Below, one piece after another: positions 1 through 9,841 of a stretch of DNA of 61,429 nucleotides. Source of the DNA: Bacteroides sp. (lineage in GTDB: Bacteria; Bacteroidota; Bacteroidia; Bacteroidales; Bacteroidaceae); contig JAJQFD010000032.1 in assembly GCA_021201335.1 (NCBI GenBank), forward strand, positions 1 to 61,429, in the 5' to 3' direction. The notes beneath the pieces were generated by a model. It did no database searches. It had not been told where the DNA came from and was given only the letters and a program-made list of their open reading frames with translations. The first letter of the stretch is position 1, and each line of letters starts with the position of its first letter. The translations under genes and the position numbers were made by a program.

Positions 1-2148
1 AAATATTATATCAATCGGTCCAAATAAACTACGATAACCATAACCGAGACCTACACCAAAAAGATGTTCCCCATTAAAGATATTATCTAAGTCATTGTCT
101 GTTAACCCATAATTTGTAGTAAGTGTAACAAAATTGTTTTTCCCGATTCTTTGTCTGAACTTTAATCCTCCAAGAAATACAGTATTATCAATAACTTCCA
201 TATAATTCACACCCGCAAAAGGAATCTGCTGCGGCATGTAGCGTCCCGGAGTATTTCCTCCAATCGTGTTCATATATGGATAAGGAGAATCCTGACCAAA
301 AATAACACGACCAAACAATGAGGGGATCAATGAAAATCTGTGTGACATCGAAAAAACCGATTCCCACCAGACGCTGACTGCACCAAAAGGTGTATGTCCG
401 TTATAAGTAGTCAAATTATCCGTATAAAGCGAAAAATCTGCCTGAAAAGAAGTTCCACTGCTCGGAAAGGATTTCATGTCCATTGTTTCATACTGCACCA
501 ATGCATAATAACTAAAAAAGCCTTCCGGTTCTACTGTGAGCTCATTTTCTGTGTTGTTAAACAAAAATGTATTATAATTATAATAATCATATCGAAGTCC
601 TAAACCATATTTAAAATTCCGGTTTAAAATGTTCGAATAACCTAGTTCGGCAGAATGTTGGCTGTATGTCGTATTAAATGTGCGATGACCTTTGTTATAG
701 ATATTTATATCATTATATTGATACCTATACGATATATTCACTGAACGCAATGCACTTAAAAGTAACTGATAGTCTAATTGTGCAAATGCCCGACGTCCTA
801 ACCGACCAGTCACAATGGCCCTGGTAGGCAATTTTGTTTTAAACTGATAAACCCCGTTTATTTGTACCGCAGCAATTTCTTCCGTATCAAAACGAATACC
901 CAGATTAAAAGCATTCGGTGAATTTTTTTCTAAAACGAACTCCAGATCATATCCGTTCCTGGATGCTTTCAGGTTATAACAGATATTCGAATAAGTTTGT
1001 AGAGAATATAATGCATCAACAGCTTTTTGCAATTGTTCCATGGTTATATTGCTGTTCTCCTCCAAACCGCTTTTTTCGATTAAACGAAAAGCATCTCGTC
1101 TTTCGATCCCAGTAAAAATTATATTGCGTACATAAACTGGATTTTCTTCGGACAAGAAGGTATATGGACCGTGTTTTGCAGGAACATAATTCTCCGGAAC
1201 ACCTATTTTGTTTTTTAAGATAAGCAGTGAGTCCCATTCCAGTCGGGCAGCAGCTTCGCCCCGCACAATTAATGTATCTAATGCTTCAATGTTGAAACTC
1301 GCAGCAGTGTAACCTTTTACATCTACCTTTATATACACGTCTGTTTCTTTCAGATTCTTACTGTATTTTTCTTTGCCGGTCAAGTCTGTTAATTTATTGA
1401 TCAGATCAATTACTGTAACAACATCCGCTTTCTTTTCTTCCGGACCCGATTGTACATCTACCCCAATGATAATATCTGCACCCATTGACTTGGCAACATC
1501 CACAGGAAAATTATTTAAAAGTCCCCCATCTACTAATACCATATCTCCAACTCTGGCCGGAGTGAAAACAGCCGGTATAGCCATACTCGCCCGCATCGCA
1601 TCTGCAAGCTTACCACTATGAAAGACAATCTCTTCTCCTTTCATCAAGTCAACAGCCACGCATGCAAATGGAATGGGCAGATTATTAAAGCTAATAGAAT
1701 CATGATAACCAATTGTTAGGTTCGAAAAAAGAGTATTGAGATTGATTCCTTTTATGATACCGTCAGGAATTACTTCCTGAGGTTTTTCATGAAATGGAAA
1801 AGAAATCAAATATTTTTCGGAATTTATTTTTTCGGAAAATGTTTTTTTACTCCGGTCTACACGATCACTCAGCAAAAAGCTCCAATCTTGCCTAGTTATC
1901 ATGCTATCCATCTGATTAGGAGTATATCCTATGGAATACAAGCCTCCGACTATAGACCCCATACTAGTTCCCACTATCATATCGATAGGAATACCAGCTT
2001 CCTCAATCACTTTTAAAGCCCCTACATGTGCCACTCCTTTGGCTCCTCCACCACTAAGCACTACTGCCACCTTTTTCTGCGACTGGGCATTTAAAGATAA
2101 GACGGATAGTAGAGTAAGAAACAAGAACAAGGAAAATAATTTATTCAT
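1..2148 (-). CDS. Patatin-like phospholipase fused to BamA/surface-antigen barrel (3' end outside window)
   Basis: I read this frame from the sequence: it is open from an ATG at 2148 to the window edge (about 716 residues, no internal stop). An N-terminal signal peptide (MNKLFSLFLFLTLLSVLSLNAQ) precedes a patatin domain with the oxyanion motif GGGAKG near residue 33, the nucleophile elbow GTSMG (Ser62) and the catalytic Asp of DGG near residue 207. The C-terminal third is rich in alternating aromatic strands like the BamA/TamA surface-antigen barrel and should end about 20-30 residues beyond the window. The family is a patatin serine lipase carried on an outer-membrane barrel (PlpD-like). The substrate is not inferable here. 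Confidence 0.9.
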   Translation of the reverse strand, partial: MNKLFSLFLFLTLLSVLSLNAQSQKKVAVVLSGGGAKGVAHVGALKVIEEAGIPIDMIVGTSMGSIVGGLYSIGYTPNQMDSMITRQDWSFLLSDRVDRSKKTFSEKINSEKYLISFPFHEKPQEVIPDGIIKGINLNTLFSNLTIGYHDSISFNNLPIPFACVAVDLMKGEEIVFHSGKLADAMRASMAIPAVFTPARVGDMVLVDGGLLNNFPVDVAKSMGADIIIGVDVQSGPEEKKADVVTVIDLINKLTDLTGKEKYSKNLKETDVYIKVDVKGYTAASFNIEALDTLIVRGEAAARLEWDSLLILKNKIGVPENYVPAKHGPYTFLSEENPVYVRNIIFTGIERRDAFRLIEKSGLEENSNITMEQLQKAVDALYSLQTYSNICYNLKASRNGYDLEFVLEKNSPNAFNLGIRFDTEEIAAVQINGVYQFKTKLPTRAIVTGRLGRRAFAQLDYQLLLSALRSVNISYRYQYNDINIYNKGHRTFNTTYSQHSAELGYSNILNRNFKYGLGLRYDYYNYNTFLFNNTENELTVEPEGFFSYYALVQYETMDMKSFPSSGTSFQADFSLYTDNLTTYNGHTPFGAVSVWWESVFSMSHRFSLIPSLFGRVIFGQDSPYPYMNTIGGNTPGRYMPQQIPFAGVNYMEVIDNTVFLGGLKFRQRIGKNNFVTLTTNYGLTDNDLDNIFNGEHLFGVGLGYGYRSLFGPIDIIF

Positions 2149-2285
2149 AGTTCAGGATAATCTTTATTATTTAGGCATTTTAAAGTATCACTCCACATTA
2201 TTAGGTAAAACTATCAAACTATTACCTGAGATAATTTAAAACTCAAATGCTTTATTCCATTATTAATAACTAAAATACAAACTTT

Positions 2286-2319
2286 TTTGTTTAATTATCT
2301 ACCATTTTATCTAATTTTG
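2286..2319 (+). promoter_or_regulatory. Bacteroidota-type promoter of rnpB
   Basis: The -7 box TAATTTTG (2312-2319) fits TAnnTTTG and lies 8 nt before the inferred 5' end of RNase P RNA. A TTTG at 2286-2289 is the only -33 candidate, with a spacer of 22, slightly long. Confidence 0.6.
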
Positions 2320-2326
2320 CACATAA

Positions 2327-2695
2327 ACAGTTAGCCGGTTTGTCGCTTGACTGATTTTTCAGTTAAGAGGAAAGTTCGGGCAACAAAGGGCATCCTACTT
2401 TTTAACAGAAAGTTATCCGTGAGGGTAAAGTAACGCAGAAGAAAACAACCGCCTTTCCTTTCGGGGGAAGGTAAGGGTGAGAAGGTGAGGTAAGAGCTTA
2501 CCAGGCACGTGGTGATGCGTGGGCTGTGCGTCTTAGGAGTTGTAAGGTCATGTAAACCGGCATATTGGAAGGGTTGCTCGCCCGACGTCGGAGGGTAGAC
2601 CGCTAAAGTGATATGGTGACATATTACTCAGATAAATGACAAACACCTTAATTAATTTTGGTTAAGGTACAGAACCCGGCTTACAGGCTGACTGT
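2327..2695 (+). ncRNA. rnpB: RNase P RNA (catalytic subunit)
   Basis: This is the ribozyme that removes tRNA 5' leaders. The conserved 5' core GAGGAAAGTTCGGGC (from about 2368) and the 3' core ACAGAACCCGGCTTA (about 2670) are present. The ends define P1: ACAGTTAGCC (2327-2336) pairs along all ten positions with GGCTGACTGT (2686-2695), including one G-U pair. The length of 369 nt is normal for type A bacterial RNase P RNA. A T-rich run follows. The YihY-family gene starts 26 nt downstream and may be reached by read-through. Confidence 0.95.
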
Positions 2696-2720
2696 TTTCT
2701 TTTTGTAAATACCCTCAATT

Positions 2721-4040
2721 ATGATAGAAAGAATAATTAAACTCTGGAATTTCCTGACAAATGACATTTGGCGGGTAACAGAAGATGAAGTGACTAAGAG
2801 AAAATTCTCTTTCTATACAGTTGTTAAAACGATCTATCTGACTGGTGATCGCTTTAGTAAAGACCGAATCATTGATAAAGCATCAGCACTAACTTATAGT
2901 ACCTTATTGGCTATCGTACCTATTTTTGCCCTGTTGTTTGCAATTGCTCGCGGGTTTGGTTTCGATAATTTAATAATAGGACAATTAAAGGATTTTCTTG
3001 CCGGAATGGGGGAAAATACAGAAATGATCCTGGAACTGGTTGATTCCTATTTGGGTGAAGCAAAAAATGGCGTTTTTGTAGGAGTGGGTCTAGTTATGTT
3101 ACTCTGGACAGTACTTAACCTCACCAGTAATATAGAAAACACATTTAACCGTATCTGGCAGGTGAAGAAACCACGAAGCATGTATCGTAAAGTCACAGAT
3201 TACTTTTCAATGTTCCTGTTAATGCCTATTTTACTGGTTATTTCCGGAGGTATTTCTATTTTTGTATCCACCATGCTTAAAGGAATGGAGGAATATGTAT
3301 TGTTGGGTTCCTTCTCTAAATTCCTCGTCAAATCCATTCCGTTTGTTTTCACATGGTTTATGTTCACGGGACTTTATATATTTATGCCAAATACGAAAGT
3401 AAAATTCAAGTTTGCACTAATTTCCGGTATTCTGGCAGGATCAATTTTTCAGATATTCCAGTATCTATATATTAGCGGACAGGTATGGGTTACCAGATAT
3501 AATGCAATCTATGGTAGTTTTGCTGCAATTCCATTGCTATTGCTCTGGTTGCAAATGTCATGGACAATTTGCCTTATAGGAGTGGAGTTAACGTATGCCA
3601 GTCAAAACGTACATAATTATAATTTTGAAAACGACACCCGTAATATCAGCAGGCGTTACCGTGATTTTATTGCTATCTCCATTATGTCGCTTATAGCCAA
3701 AAGATTTGCCCATAATGCACCTCCATATAGTGCAGAAGAGATTTCTGAAAAGTATCAGATTCCGATCAATCTCACTAACCAGACACTATATCAACTTATT
3801 GAAATAGGTTTAGTGCATGAAGTTATGACTGATGAAAAAAGTGAAGAAATAACTTATCAGACCTCCATAGATATCAATATATTGAGTGTAGCACTTTTAT
3901 TAGAGAGAATAGATAAGTTTGGATCGGAGAAATTTAAAATAGACCGAGACCAGGAGTTTGTGGATGAATGGAAGACATTACTGGATATTAAAGAAAACTA
4001 TTACAGAGATGCAAGCAAGATCCTACTCAAAGACTTATAA
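2721..4040 (+). CDS. YihY/BrkB family inner-membrane protein with C-terminal winged-helix-like tail
   Basis: 439 residues. The middle carries about six hydrophobic segments with the YihY/virulence factor BrkB signature (ALTYSTLLAIVPIFALLFA near residue 58; later GSFAAIPLLLLWLQMSW). The family was once called RNase BN, but that activity belongs to RNase Z; the real role is unknown, probably envelope-related. The last 130 residues are soluble and resemble a winged helix (AEEISEKYQIP ... LYQLIEIGLV), as in longer members of the family. It follows rnpB closely. Confident of family, not of function. Confidence 0.85.
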   Translation: MIERIIKLWNFLTNDIWRVTEDEVTKRKFSFYTVVKTIYLTGDRFSKDRIIDKASALTYSTLLAIVPIFALLFAIARGFGFDNLIIGQLKDFLAGMGENTEMILELVDSYLGEAKNGVFVGVGLVMLLWTVLNLTSNIENTFNRIWQVKKPRSMYRKVTDYFSMFLLMPILLVISGGISIFVSTMLKGMEEYVLLGSFSKFLVKSIPFVFTWFMFTGLYIFMPNTKVKFKFALISGILAGSIFQIFQYLYISGQVWVTRYNAIYGSFAAIPLLLLWLQMSWTICLIGVELTYASQNVHNYNFENDTRNISRRYRDFIAISIMSLIAKRFAHNAPPYSAEEISEKYQIPINLTNQTLYQLIEIGLVHEVMTDEKSEEITYQTSIDINILSVALLLERIDKFGSEKFKIDRDQEFVDEWKTLLDIKENYYRDASKILLKDL

Positions 4041-4071
4041 TTCTCCTCAATCAATATATATGTGGAGCATT

Positions 4072-4135
4072 TACTCTTTAAGCGTACTCTCCTTACCGAC
4101 TAAGCTTATCGTACGTGGAGAGTACGCTTAGAGTA
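4072..4135. terminator. Long hairpin between convergent genes
   Basis: AAGCGTACTCTCC (4080-4092) is matched by GGAGAGTACGCTT (4117-4129), and TACTC/GAGTA extend the stem outside. The 24-nt loop itself contains a near-palindrome around AAGCTT. It sits between the YihY gene and the nitroreductase stop codon and probably ends transcription from both sides. There is no strong T tract. Confidence 0.6.
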
Positions 4136-4687
4136 TTAGTATTTATTATACGATATAACCTTCTCTTTCGGTTTCCGTATTTTTGTCCGTTTCTCTTTTG
4201 TTGTATAGCCAATTGTTATATCCATCAGTAACCGTTTGGAATCAGGAATACCAACCATTTTCTTTATAGCCTTCTCATCAAACCATCCCAAAATACACGA
4301 TCCCAGTCCTTCACTTTCTGCTGCAAGTGTTATATGAGAAGCAGCTATACCCAAATCTATTAAAGGAAAATGTTTCCCTTTGAACTTACCCCCAAGCTTA
4401 GAGGTTATATTGGCGGATTCTTCTACTATTAAGATGTGAACCGGAGCATTCTTTGCGAATTTATTCATCCCTAATCCGGCTGTTGCTTTCCCGACTTGAA
4501 CAGAAAGTTCTCGATCATTTACTACGATAAATTTCCAGGGTTGAGCATTGCATGCCGAAGGAGCCAAACGGGCTGCTTCCAGAATGCGTTCCAATTTTTC
4601 AGTCTCAACCTCCCGGGAATCATCATAGGCCCTATCACTTTGACGGGCAGACACTAACTCAAGGAAATGATAATATGATTTATCCAT
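4136..4687 (-). CDS. Nitroreductase family flavoprotein
   Basis: 183 residues, the normal size of a single-domain FMN nitroreductase. The N-terminus has the family's flavin-binding pattern (RQSDRAYDDSREV, then ARLAPSACNAQPWKFIVV), and there is a central GMNKFAKNAPVHI stretch. A late GLGSCILGWF matches the family's C-terminal flavin-contact segment. The start ATG overlaps the riboflavin synthase stop by one base, so the two are translationally coupled. An FMN enzyme behind a flavin-biosynthesis gene fits. The substrate is unknown. Confidence 0.88.
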   Translation of the reverse strand: MDKSYYHFLELVSARQSDRAYDDSREVETEKLERILEAARLAPSACNAQPWKFIVVNDRELSVQVGKATAGLGMNKFAKNAPVHILIVEESANITSKLGGKFKGKHFPLIDLGIAASHITLAAESEGLGSCILGWFDEKAIKKMVGIPDSKRLLMDITIGYTTKEKRTKIRKPKEKVISYNKY

Positions 4688-5295
4688 TATTTTCCGTCTA
4701 TTGCTAAAATACGACTAATGTATTTCCCTATAATGTCAAACTCCACATTTATAACACTACCTATCTCAAATGTATGGAAATTGGTATATTCATAAGTATA
4801 AGGAATTATGGCCACCTGGAAGGAATTATCTGTTGGATTCACAACTGTCAGGCTTACTCCATTTACAGTAACTGATCCTTTATCAACAGTAAGATAACCT
4901 CGTTTAGCCATTTCTTTATCATACCGGTATTGGAACGTAAAGTACCAGCTTCCTTCGGCATCTTCAATCTTGGTACAAACAGCTGTCTGATCCACGTGTC
5001 CTTGCACAATATGTCCATCCAAACGACCATTCATTAATATACTACGTTCTACGTTGACTTTGTCACCAACTTTCAATAATCCTATATTTGAACGTTCCAG
5101 TGTTTCTTTCATAGCTGTAACTGTATATGTGTCATCTGTTAGACGTACCACAGTCAGACAAACACCGTTATGTGAAATACTTTGATCGATTTTCAGTTCA
5201 TTTACAAAAGAACAAGTAAGGGTTAAATGCACATTTTCCTGTTCTTTTTCCAACGCAACCACTTTTGCATATTCTTCTACTATTCCTGAGAACAT
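4687..5295 (-). CDS. ribE: Riboflavin synthase, alpha chain
   Basis: 202 residues, standard length. It dismutates two 6,7-dimethyl-8-ribityllumazine molecules to riboflavin plus the pyrimidinedione. The protein is two tandem lumazine-binding barrels. The first starts MFSGIVEE and holds SHNGVCLTV; the second starts near GHIVQGHVD and holds VNGVSLTVV. It is the first gene of a two-gene unit with the nitroreductase. No FMN riboswitch is visible in the leader. A TACCTTTG -7 box lies 27 nt upstream of the start. Confidence 0.95.
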   Translation of the reverse strand: MFSGIVEEYAKVVALEKEQENVHLTLTCSFVNELKIDQSISHNGVCLTVVRLTDDTYTVTAMKETLERSNIGLLKVGDKVNVERSILMNGRLDGHIVQGHVDQTAVCTKIEDAEGSWYFTFQYRYDKEMAKRGYLTVDKGSVTVNGVSLTVVNPTDNSFQVAIIPYTYEYTNFHTFEIGSVINVEFDIIGKYISRILAIDGK

Positions 5296-5321
5296 AATGA
5301 TTAGTTTTAATTAAATTTCTG

Positions 5322-5329
5322 CAAAGGTA
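5322..5329 (-). promoter_or_regulatory. -7 promoter box for ribE
   Basis: TACCTTTG on the minus strand (plus-strand CAAAGGTA) matches TAnnTTTG exactly. No clear TTG lies at the -33 spacing. Confidence 0.5.
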
Positions 5330-5526
5330 TTGAATTTCTTTAGGGTGAATTACTGCTGAGGTGTTATTTTTATTAAAAAGAGAATATGATTCACCCATTG
5401 AAAATTGTTCCATTTAAAACGAAGTGATTTTCAATCTGAATGAATAACATTCCCAGAATTAATAAGCTCATAAGGCTTATCATGAGTGCTATTTAAGTCC
5501 ATATACCTATCAAAGTACCTTTTAAC

Positions 5527-5560
5527 AAAAAACGGAGCTTTTCACAAAGCTCCGTTTTTC
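5527..5560 (-). terminator. Rho-independent terminator, probably for phoU
   Basis: AACGGAGCTTT (5531-5541) / AAAGCTCCGTT (5546-5556) with a 4-nt loop, flanked by A and T tracts so it can work on both strands. It lies about 250 bp downstream of phoU. Confidence 0.75.
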
Positions 5561-5809
5561 AGTTTTCAATAGGTATTAGTTTTTTTTTAAGGTAAAAAGA
5601 TTGTTTTCAGGATAACGATGCAAATATAACGGCTTTTCTTCTTACTCCCCAAATAATAAAACATGTCATATAACATATTTTTGAGTTTTCTTTGGTTTTA
5701 TTATAATATTCAAGCCTTTTAAATCTGCTAACATTGTCCATAAATACTCTCTACCAGTATGCCCAATACCATTATGGTTAATTTTAAGTAATTACTTCTA
5801 ATGCTATTA

Positions 5810-6496
5810 CTATTTTGGATAATTCTCATCTGTTTTCCCACTATGTTTTAAAACTTTGGCGTCTATAAAGAAAATGATTTCCTCCGCAATATTGGTTATG
5901 TGATCTCCAGCTCGTTCCAGCTTTCTGAACACACTAACAAGGTTGAGGCACAATAACATCGCATCCGAATGTTCTTTAATATATTCAGCCAAAATAAAAG
6001 TAACTCCGGCATTTATTTCGTCGATCTTATTATCAATGGCAAAAACAGAATTAGCCAATTCAATACTTTCTTCATTCAATGCCCGTTTCGTTATTTCCAA
6101 CATGGAGAGTACTTCCGAAATCATTGTTTCCAAATGTAATTTTTGTAGCAGTTCTGCATCGAGAACAGGTTCCTGAGAATTAATAACAAAACGAACAATA
6201 CCTTCGGCAAAATCGCCTAAACGTTCCAAGTTGGAATTTATTTTTAGCATTGCCAAAACAAAACGCAAGTCAATACCTACCGGATTATATAAAGCAATGA
6301 TATCTTCAATGTCGCTGTCTATCTTTAGTTCAAAAGCATTAACTCTTCTCTCACGAACAATTACCTGATGAGCCAATTCTTTATCAAAGGTTAAAACGGC
6401 TTCGCCCGCCCTGTCTAACTGATTATAAACCAGTGTCCACATCTCGTCTATTTCGTTTTTAAGCAGCTGTAATTCTGATTCGATAAATTTTACCAT
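5810..6496 (-). CDS. phoU: PhoU-family phosphate signalling protein
   Basis: 228 residues forming two similar helical bundles, the PhoU fold. Each repeat has the acidic metal-binding pattern typical of the family: NSNLERLGDFAEGI near residue 85 and FRKLERAGDHITNIAEEI near residue 190. PhoU links the Pst phosphate transporter to the PhoR/PhoB kinase pair and damps phosphate uptake. Here it stands alone: no pstSCAB or phoBR gene is next to it. It is divergent from glnS with about 170 bp between starts. Confidence 0.9.
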   Translation of the reverse strand: MVKFIESELQLLKNEIDEMWTLVYNQLDRAGEAVLTFDKELAHQVIVRERRVNAFELKIDSDIEDIIALYNPVGIDLRFVLAMLKINSNLERLGDFAEGIVRFVINSQEPVLDAELLQKLHLETMISEVLSMLEITKRALNEESIELANSVFAIDNKIDEINAGVTFILAEYIKEHSDAMLLCLNLVSVFRKLERAGDHITNIAEEIIFFIDAKVLKHSGKTDENYPK

Positions 6497-6589
6497 AAAT
6501 ATATCTGTCTAATTATTTAATCTTTGGGACAAAGATATAAAATATCAGTTTAGGTTAGCATTTCAAACCGATTACATTCATGTTACAGC

Positions 6590-6620
6590 TTGCACAGATT
6601 AAATTAATATTCTACTTTTG
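6590..6620 (+). promoter_or_regulatory. Promoter of glnS
   Basis: TTG (6590-6592), 20-bp spacer, TACTTTTG (6613-6620): a near-perfect Bacteroidota promoter. The transcript should start near 6628, leaving a leader of about 40 nt. Confidence 0.7.
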
Positions 6621-6667
6621 TAGATTCAAAAAAAGTAGAGTCATAACAACCTCTAAAAATATAAATT

Positions 6668-8386
6668 ATGACAGAAAAAAAAGAGGAAGAAATCATCGAA
6701 AAAAAAAGCCTGAACTTTATTGAATCGGCTGTAGAGAATGATTTGAAAGAGGGTAAGAATCATGGAAAAATACAAACCCGCTTTCCGCCTGAGCCTAATG
6801 GTTATCTGCATATTGGACATGCAAAGGCGATCTGTCTCGATTTCGGCTTGGCTCAGAAATATGGTGGCATTTGTAACCTCCGTTTCGATGACACAAACCC
6901 CGTGAAAGAAGATGTTGAGTATGTAGACTCTATAATGGAAGATATACAATGGTTAGGATTTCAGTGGGAAAAAGTGTATTATGCTTCCGATTATTTCCAG
7001 CAGCTGTGGGATTTTGCCGTAGAACTCATCAAAAAAGATAAAGCATATGTGGATGAACAATCCGCCGAAGAGATAGCCAAACAAAAAGGCACTCCTACGC
7101 AGGCTGGCGTTGAGAGTCCCTATAGAAACCGTCCTGTGGAAGAAAGTCTGGCCCTTTTTCAAAAAATGAATAGTGGCGAGATTGAAGAAGGCGCTATGGT
7201 ACTTCGTGCTAAGATTGATATGGCCAATCCGAACATGCATTTCCGTGACCCGATTATTTACCGAGTAATCAAACATCCTCACCACCGTACAGGCGACACA
7301 TGGAAGGCTTACCCGATGTATGACTTTGCCCATGGGCAAAGTGATTACTTTGAAGGAGTAACTCACTCTCTTTGTACACTGGAGTTTGAAGTTCACCGTC
7401 CGTTATACGATTATTTGGTTGACGAACTTACGCAAATTCCTTCTCTGGCCAAAGATCCCGGCTATCGCCCGAGACAAATTGAGTTTAACCGTCTGAATCT
7501 AACCTACTCTGTAATGAGCAAACGTAAGTTACTGACACTCGTTAAAGAAGGATTGGTTAATGGCTGGGACGACCCTCGTATGCCTACTATTAGTGGTTTT
7601 CGCCGTCGGGGATATTCTCCTGAATCGATCCATAAGTTTATTGACAAGATCGGTTATACTAAATATGAAGCACTGAACGACATCAGTTTGCTTGAAGCAG
7701 CAGTACGTGATGATTTGAATAAACGTGCTACCCGTATTTCCGCCGTACTTGATCCGGTAAAACTTATTATAACCAATTATCCGGAAGGAAAAGTGGAAGA
7801 AATGGAAGCTATTAACAATCCGGAAGATGAAACAGCAGGTAGCCATTTCATAGAGTTCAGCCGTGAACTCTGGATGGAACGTGATGACTTCATGGAAAAT
7901 GCTCCTAAGAAATTCTTCCGGATGACTCCCGGTCAGGAAGTCCGATTGAAGAATGCGTATATTGTTAAGTGTACCGGTTGCAAAAAAGATGAAAACGGTG
8001 TCGTTACTGAAGTGTACTGTGAATATGATCCGAATACCAAAAGCGGCATGTCAGACAGTGGCCGAAAAGTAAAAGGTACGCTACACTGGCTAAGTTGTGC
8101 TCATTGTGTACCTGCTGAAGTACGTCTATACGACAGATTATTCAAAGTAGAAAATCCGGCAGCCGAACAAGATAAAGATTTCCGCGAATTACTTAACCCC
8201 GATTCCTTGAAAGTTTTGACGAACTGCTATGTTGAAAAATATGCAGTGGGAATGAAGCCATTCTCTTATTTACAGTTTCAACGCATTGGCTACTTCAACA
8301 TAGACAGAGATTCAACCCCTGAAAACTTAATATTTAACCGTACTGTCGGACTCAAAGATAACTGGGGAAAAATCAGCAATAAATAA
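6668..8386 (+). CDS. glnS: Glutamine--tRNA ligase
   Basis: 572 residues. It charges tRNA-Gln with glutamine in the cytoplasm. Class I motifs are clear: HIGH at residues 48-51 (after RFPPEPNGYL) and a KMSKS-type MSKRK at 283-287. The C-terminal half is the anticodon-binding beta-barrel pair of the GlnRS family. Its presence means the organism makes Gln-tRNA directly, as is normal in Bacteroidales. A TPR gene follows after 13 nt, so they are likely cotranscribed. Confidence 0.97.
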   Translation: MTEKKEEEIIEKKSLNFIESAVENDLKEGKNHGKIQTRFPPEPNGYLHIGHAKAICLDFGLAQKYGGICNLRFDDTNPVKEDVEYVDSIMEDIQWLGFQWEKVYYASDYFQQLWDFAVELIKKDKAYVDEQSAEEIAKQKGTPTQAGVESPYRNRPVEESLALFQKMNSGEIEEGAMVLRAKIDMANPNMHFRDPIIYRVIKHPHHRTGDTWKAYPMYDFAHGQSDYFEGVTHSLCTLEFEVHRPLYDYLVDELTQIPSLAKDPGYRPRQIEFNRLNLTYSVMSKRKLLTLVKEGLVNGWDDPRMPTISGFRRRGYSPESIHKFIDKIGYTKYEALNDISLLEAAVRDDLNKRATRISAVLDPVKLIITNYPEGKVEEMEAINNPEDETAGSHFIEFSRELWMERDDFMENAPKKFFRMTPGQEVRLKNAYIVKCTGCKKDENGVVTEVYCEYDPNTKSGMSDSGRKVKGTLHWLSCAHCVPAEVRLYDRLFKVENPAAEQDKDFRELLNPDSLKVLTNCYVEKYAVGMKPFSYLQFQRIGYFNIDRDSTPENLIFNRTVGLKDNWGKISNK

Positions 8387-8399
8387 TCAAACCAGCTAA

Positions 8400-9812
8400 A
8401 TGAATACAGATTTGCCCAAAGATAAAGAATTACTAAAAGCTATCAGACAGTATGAAACGGCAAGAGATGAAGGCAAAACCATTTATTTAGATTCGGATGA
8501 ATTTTGTAATATCGCAAACTTCTATACCCAGGAAAATAGAATAAAAGAAGCAACTGAGGTTGTGGAGAGAGCTTTAACCATCCATCCCGACAACCTTAGA
8601 TTGCTCTCCATCAAACTTTCGCTTTACCTTTTCGAAGATAAAGTAGACAAGGCCTGGGAAGTTATCGAGTCAATTAACGACCAGAATTCACCTATTACCA
8701 AAATAGCTAAAGTAGAATTACTTATATACGAGCATAAAAACGAGGAAGCCGGCGAGCTATTGCAAACAATCTCGTTTGATGAGGTAAAAGACGAAGATGA
8801 ACTAATCCTGAATGCCCTCTATTCCTATTATGACTTAGGAATGGCCGAGGAAGGACTGAACTGGCTGGGAAAGCATATTCCCCGAAATGTTCTTCAGAAT
8901 AGTGAAATTGCAGAATTTGTTGCCGAATGTTATGTATCCTGCAGCCGATACGAAGAAGCTATCACACTTTATAATAAACTATTGGATGAAGCTCCTTATT
9001 CTGCTCCTTATTGGGTTGGATTAGCAAAGGCATTACTTAATGACCAGCAGCTTGACAAAGTAGCTGAAGCCTGCGACTTCGCCTTAGTGGCTGACGAAAA
9101 TAACAAGGAAGCACACATTGTAAAAGCTCATTTACTGTTCCAGTTAGAAGATTATGAAAGCGCTATCAAGGAATTCGAGCAGTCTGTAAGTGATCCCATG
9201 TATAATCATGCTTTCATTGCATTTTGTCATGTTAATCTGGAAAATTACGAAGAAGGTTTCAAACAACTGAAAAAGATAGTAAATACCTTCGATGAAGACT
9301 CCCCTCTTTACCCGTTTATCCTGATGAATTATGCCAAATGTCTTTATGAAACAGGGCAGACACAGGAGGCTATGGACTATTTTGAAGATCTATACGAGCG
9401 TTTTCCAGACTTTACGGAAGGACACATGCTATATGCTGAAATGCTTATTAACCAGAACAGAGTCAAAGAGGCATTTGATCATTTCCTGAAAGCTTTGGAA
9501 TTTTGCAGTTCAGAAGATGTATGGTATCAAATGGCGGTTACAACCTTCAAAGCGGGTTATTATCAGGACGCTTTACCTCTTTTTAAAAAAGTTGAAGAAG
9601 CTGATCCGGATTATAAACATTTGATTAAATACCTTACCATAAGCTATTACTACCTGAACGATACCGATAATTTCCGTATCTATAAAACAAAAGTATTGAA
9701 AGACTTAATCGGATTCGAAGATCAGGAAGATTTAAATGATCCCAGAAAGGAATCCGATATTATAAATATGTTGCACTACTATCTGGATAGTGATTTATCT
9801 GACATGTCATAA
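8400..9812 (+). CDS. Tetratricopeptide repeat protein
   Basis: 470 residues with no signal peptide, made of TPR helices from about residue 50 to 440 (for example YEEAITLYNKLLDEAPY and TQEAMDYFEDLYERFPDF). TPR arrays are protein-binding scaffolds; no enzyme domain is present, so only a cytoplasmic adaptor role can be inferred. It starts 13 nt after glnS and is followed after 29 nt by a DedA gene, forming a three-gene unit ending at a strong terminator. Confidence 0.85.
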   Translation: MNTDLPKDKELLKAIRQYETARDEGKTIYLDSDEFCNIANFYTQENRIKEATEVVERALTIHPDNLRLLSIKLSLYLFEDKVDKAWEVIESINDQNSPITKIAKVELLIYEHKNEEAGELLQTISFDEVKDEDELILNALYSYYDLGMAEEGLNWLGKHIPRNVLQNSEIAEFVAECYVSCSRYEEAITLYNKLLDEAPYSAPYWVGLAKALLNDQQLDKVAEACDFALVADENNKEAHIVKAHLLFQLEDYESAIKEFEQSVSDPMYNHAFIAFCHVNLENYEEGFKQLKKIVNTFDEDSPLYPFILMNYAKCLYETGQTQEAMDYFEDLYERFPDFTEGHMLYAEMLINQNRVKEAFDHFLKALEFCSSEDVWYQMAVTTFKAGYYQDALPLFKKVEEADPDYKHLIKYLTISYYYLNDTDNFRIYKTKVLKDLIGFEDQEDLNDPRKESDIINMLHYYLDSDLSDMS

Positions 9813-9841
9813 CATTAAACCAAAAAAATACACATTTTCGT

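Larger units (their letters stand above)
5296..5809. other. 514-bp intergenic region with hairpins, no credible gene
   Basis: Between divergently starting ribE and the end of phoU. I find no ORF with plausible codon use. Structure is present: ATAAGC/GCTTAT around 5462-5480, and a strong hairpin at 5527-5560. An outer inverted repeat ATACCTAT (5503-5510) / ATAGGTAT (5569-5576) encloses the second hairpin. A small RNA is possible but no clear promoter was found. Confidence 0.5.

Noticed and set aside
5198..5413. 71-codon minus-strand ORF over the ribE start
   Set aside because: Out-of-frame shadow of ribE plus its promoter region.
5296..5420. FMN riboswitch before ribE
   Set aside because: The promoter box is only 27 nt from the start codon, leaving no room, and no RFN-element core is seen.
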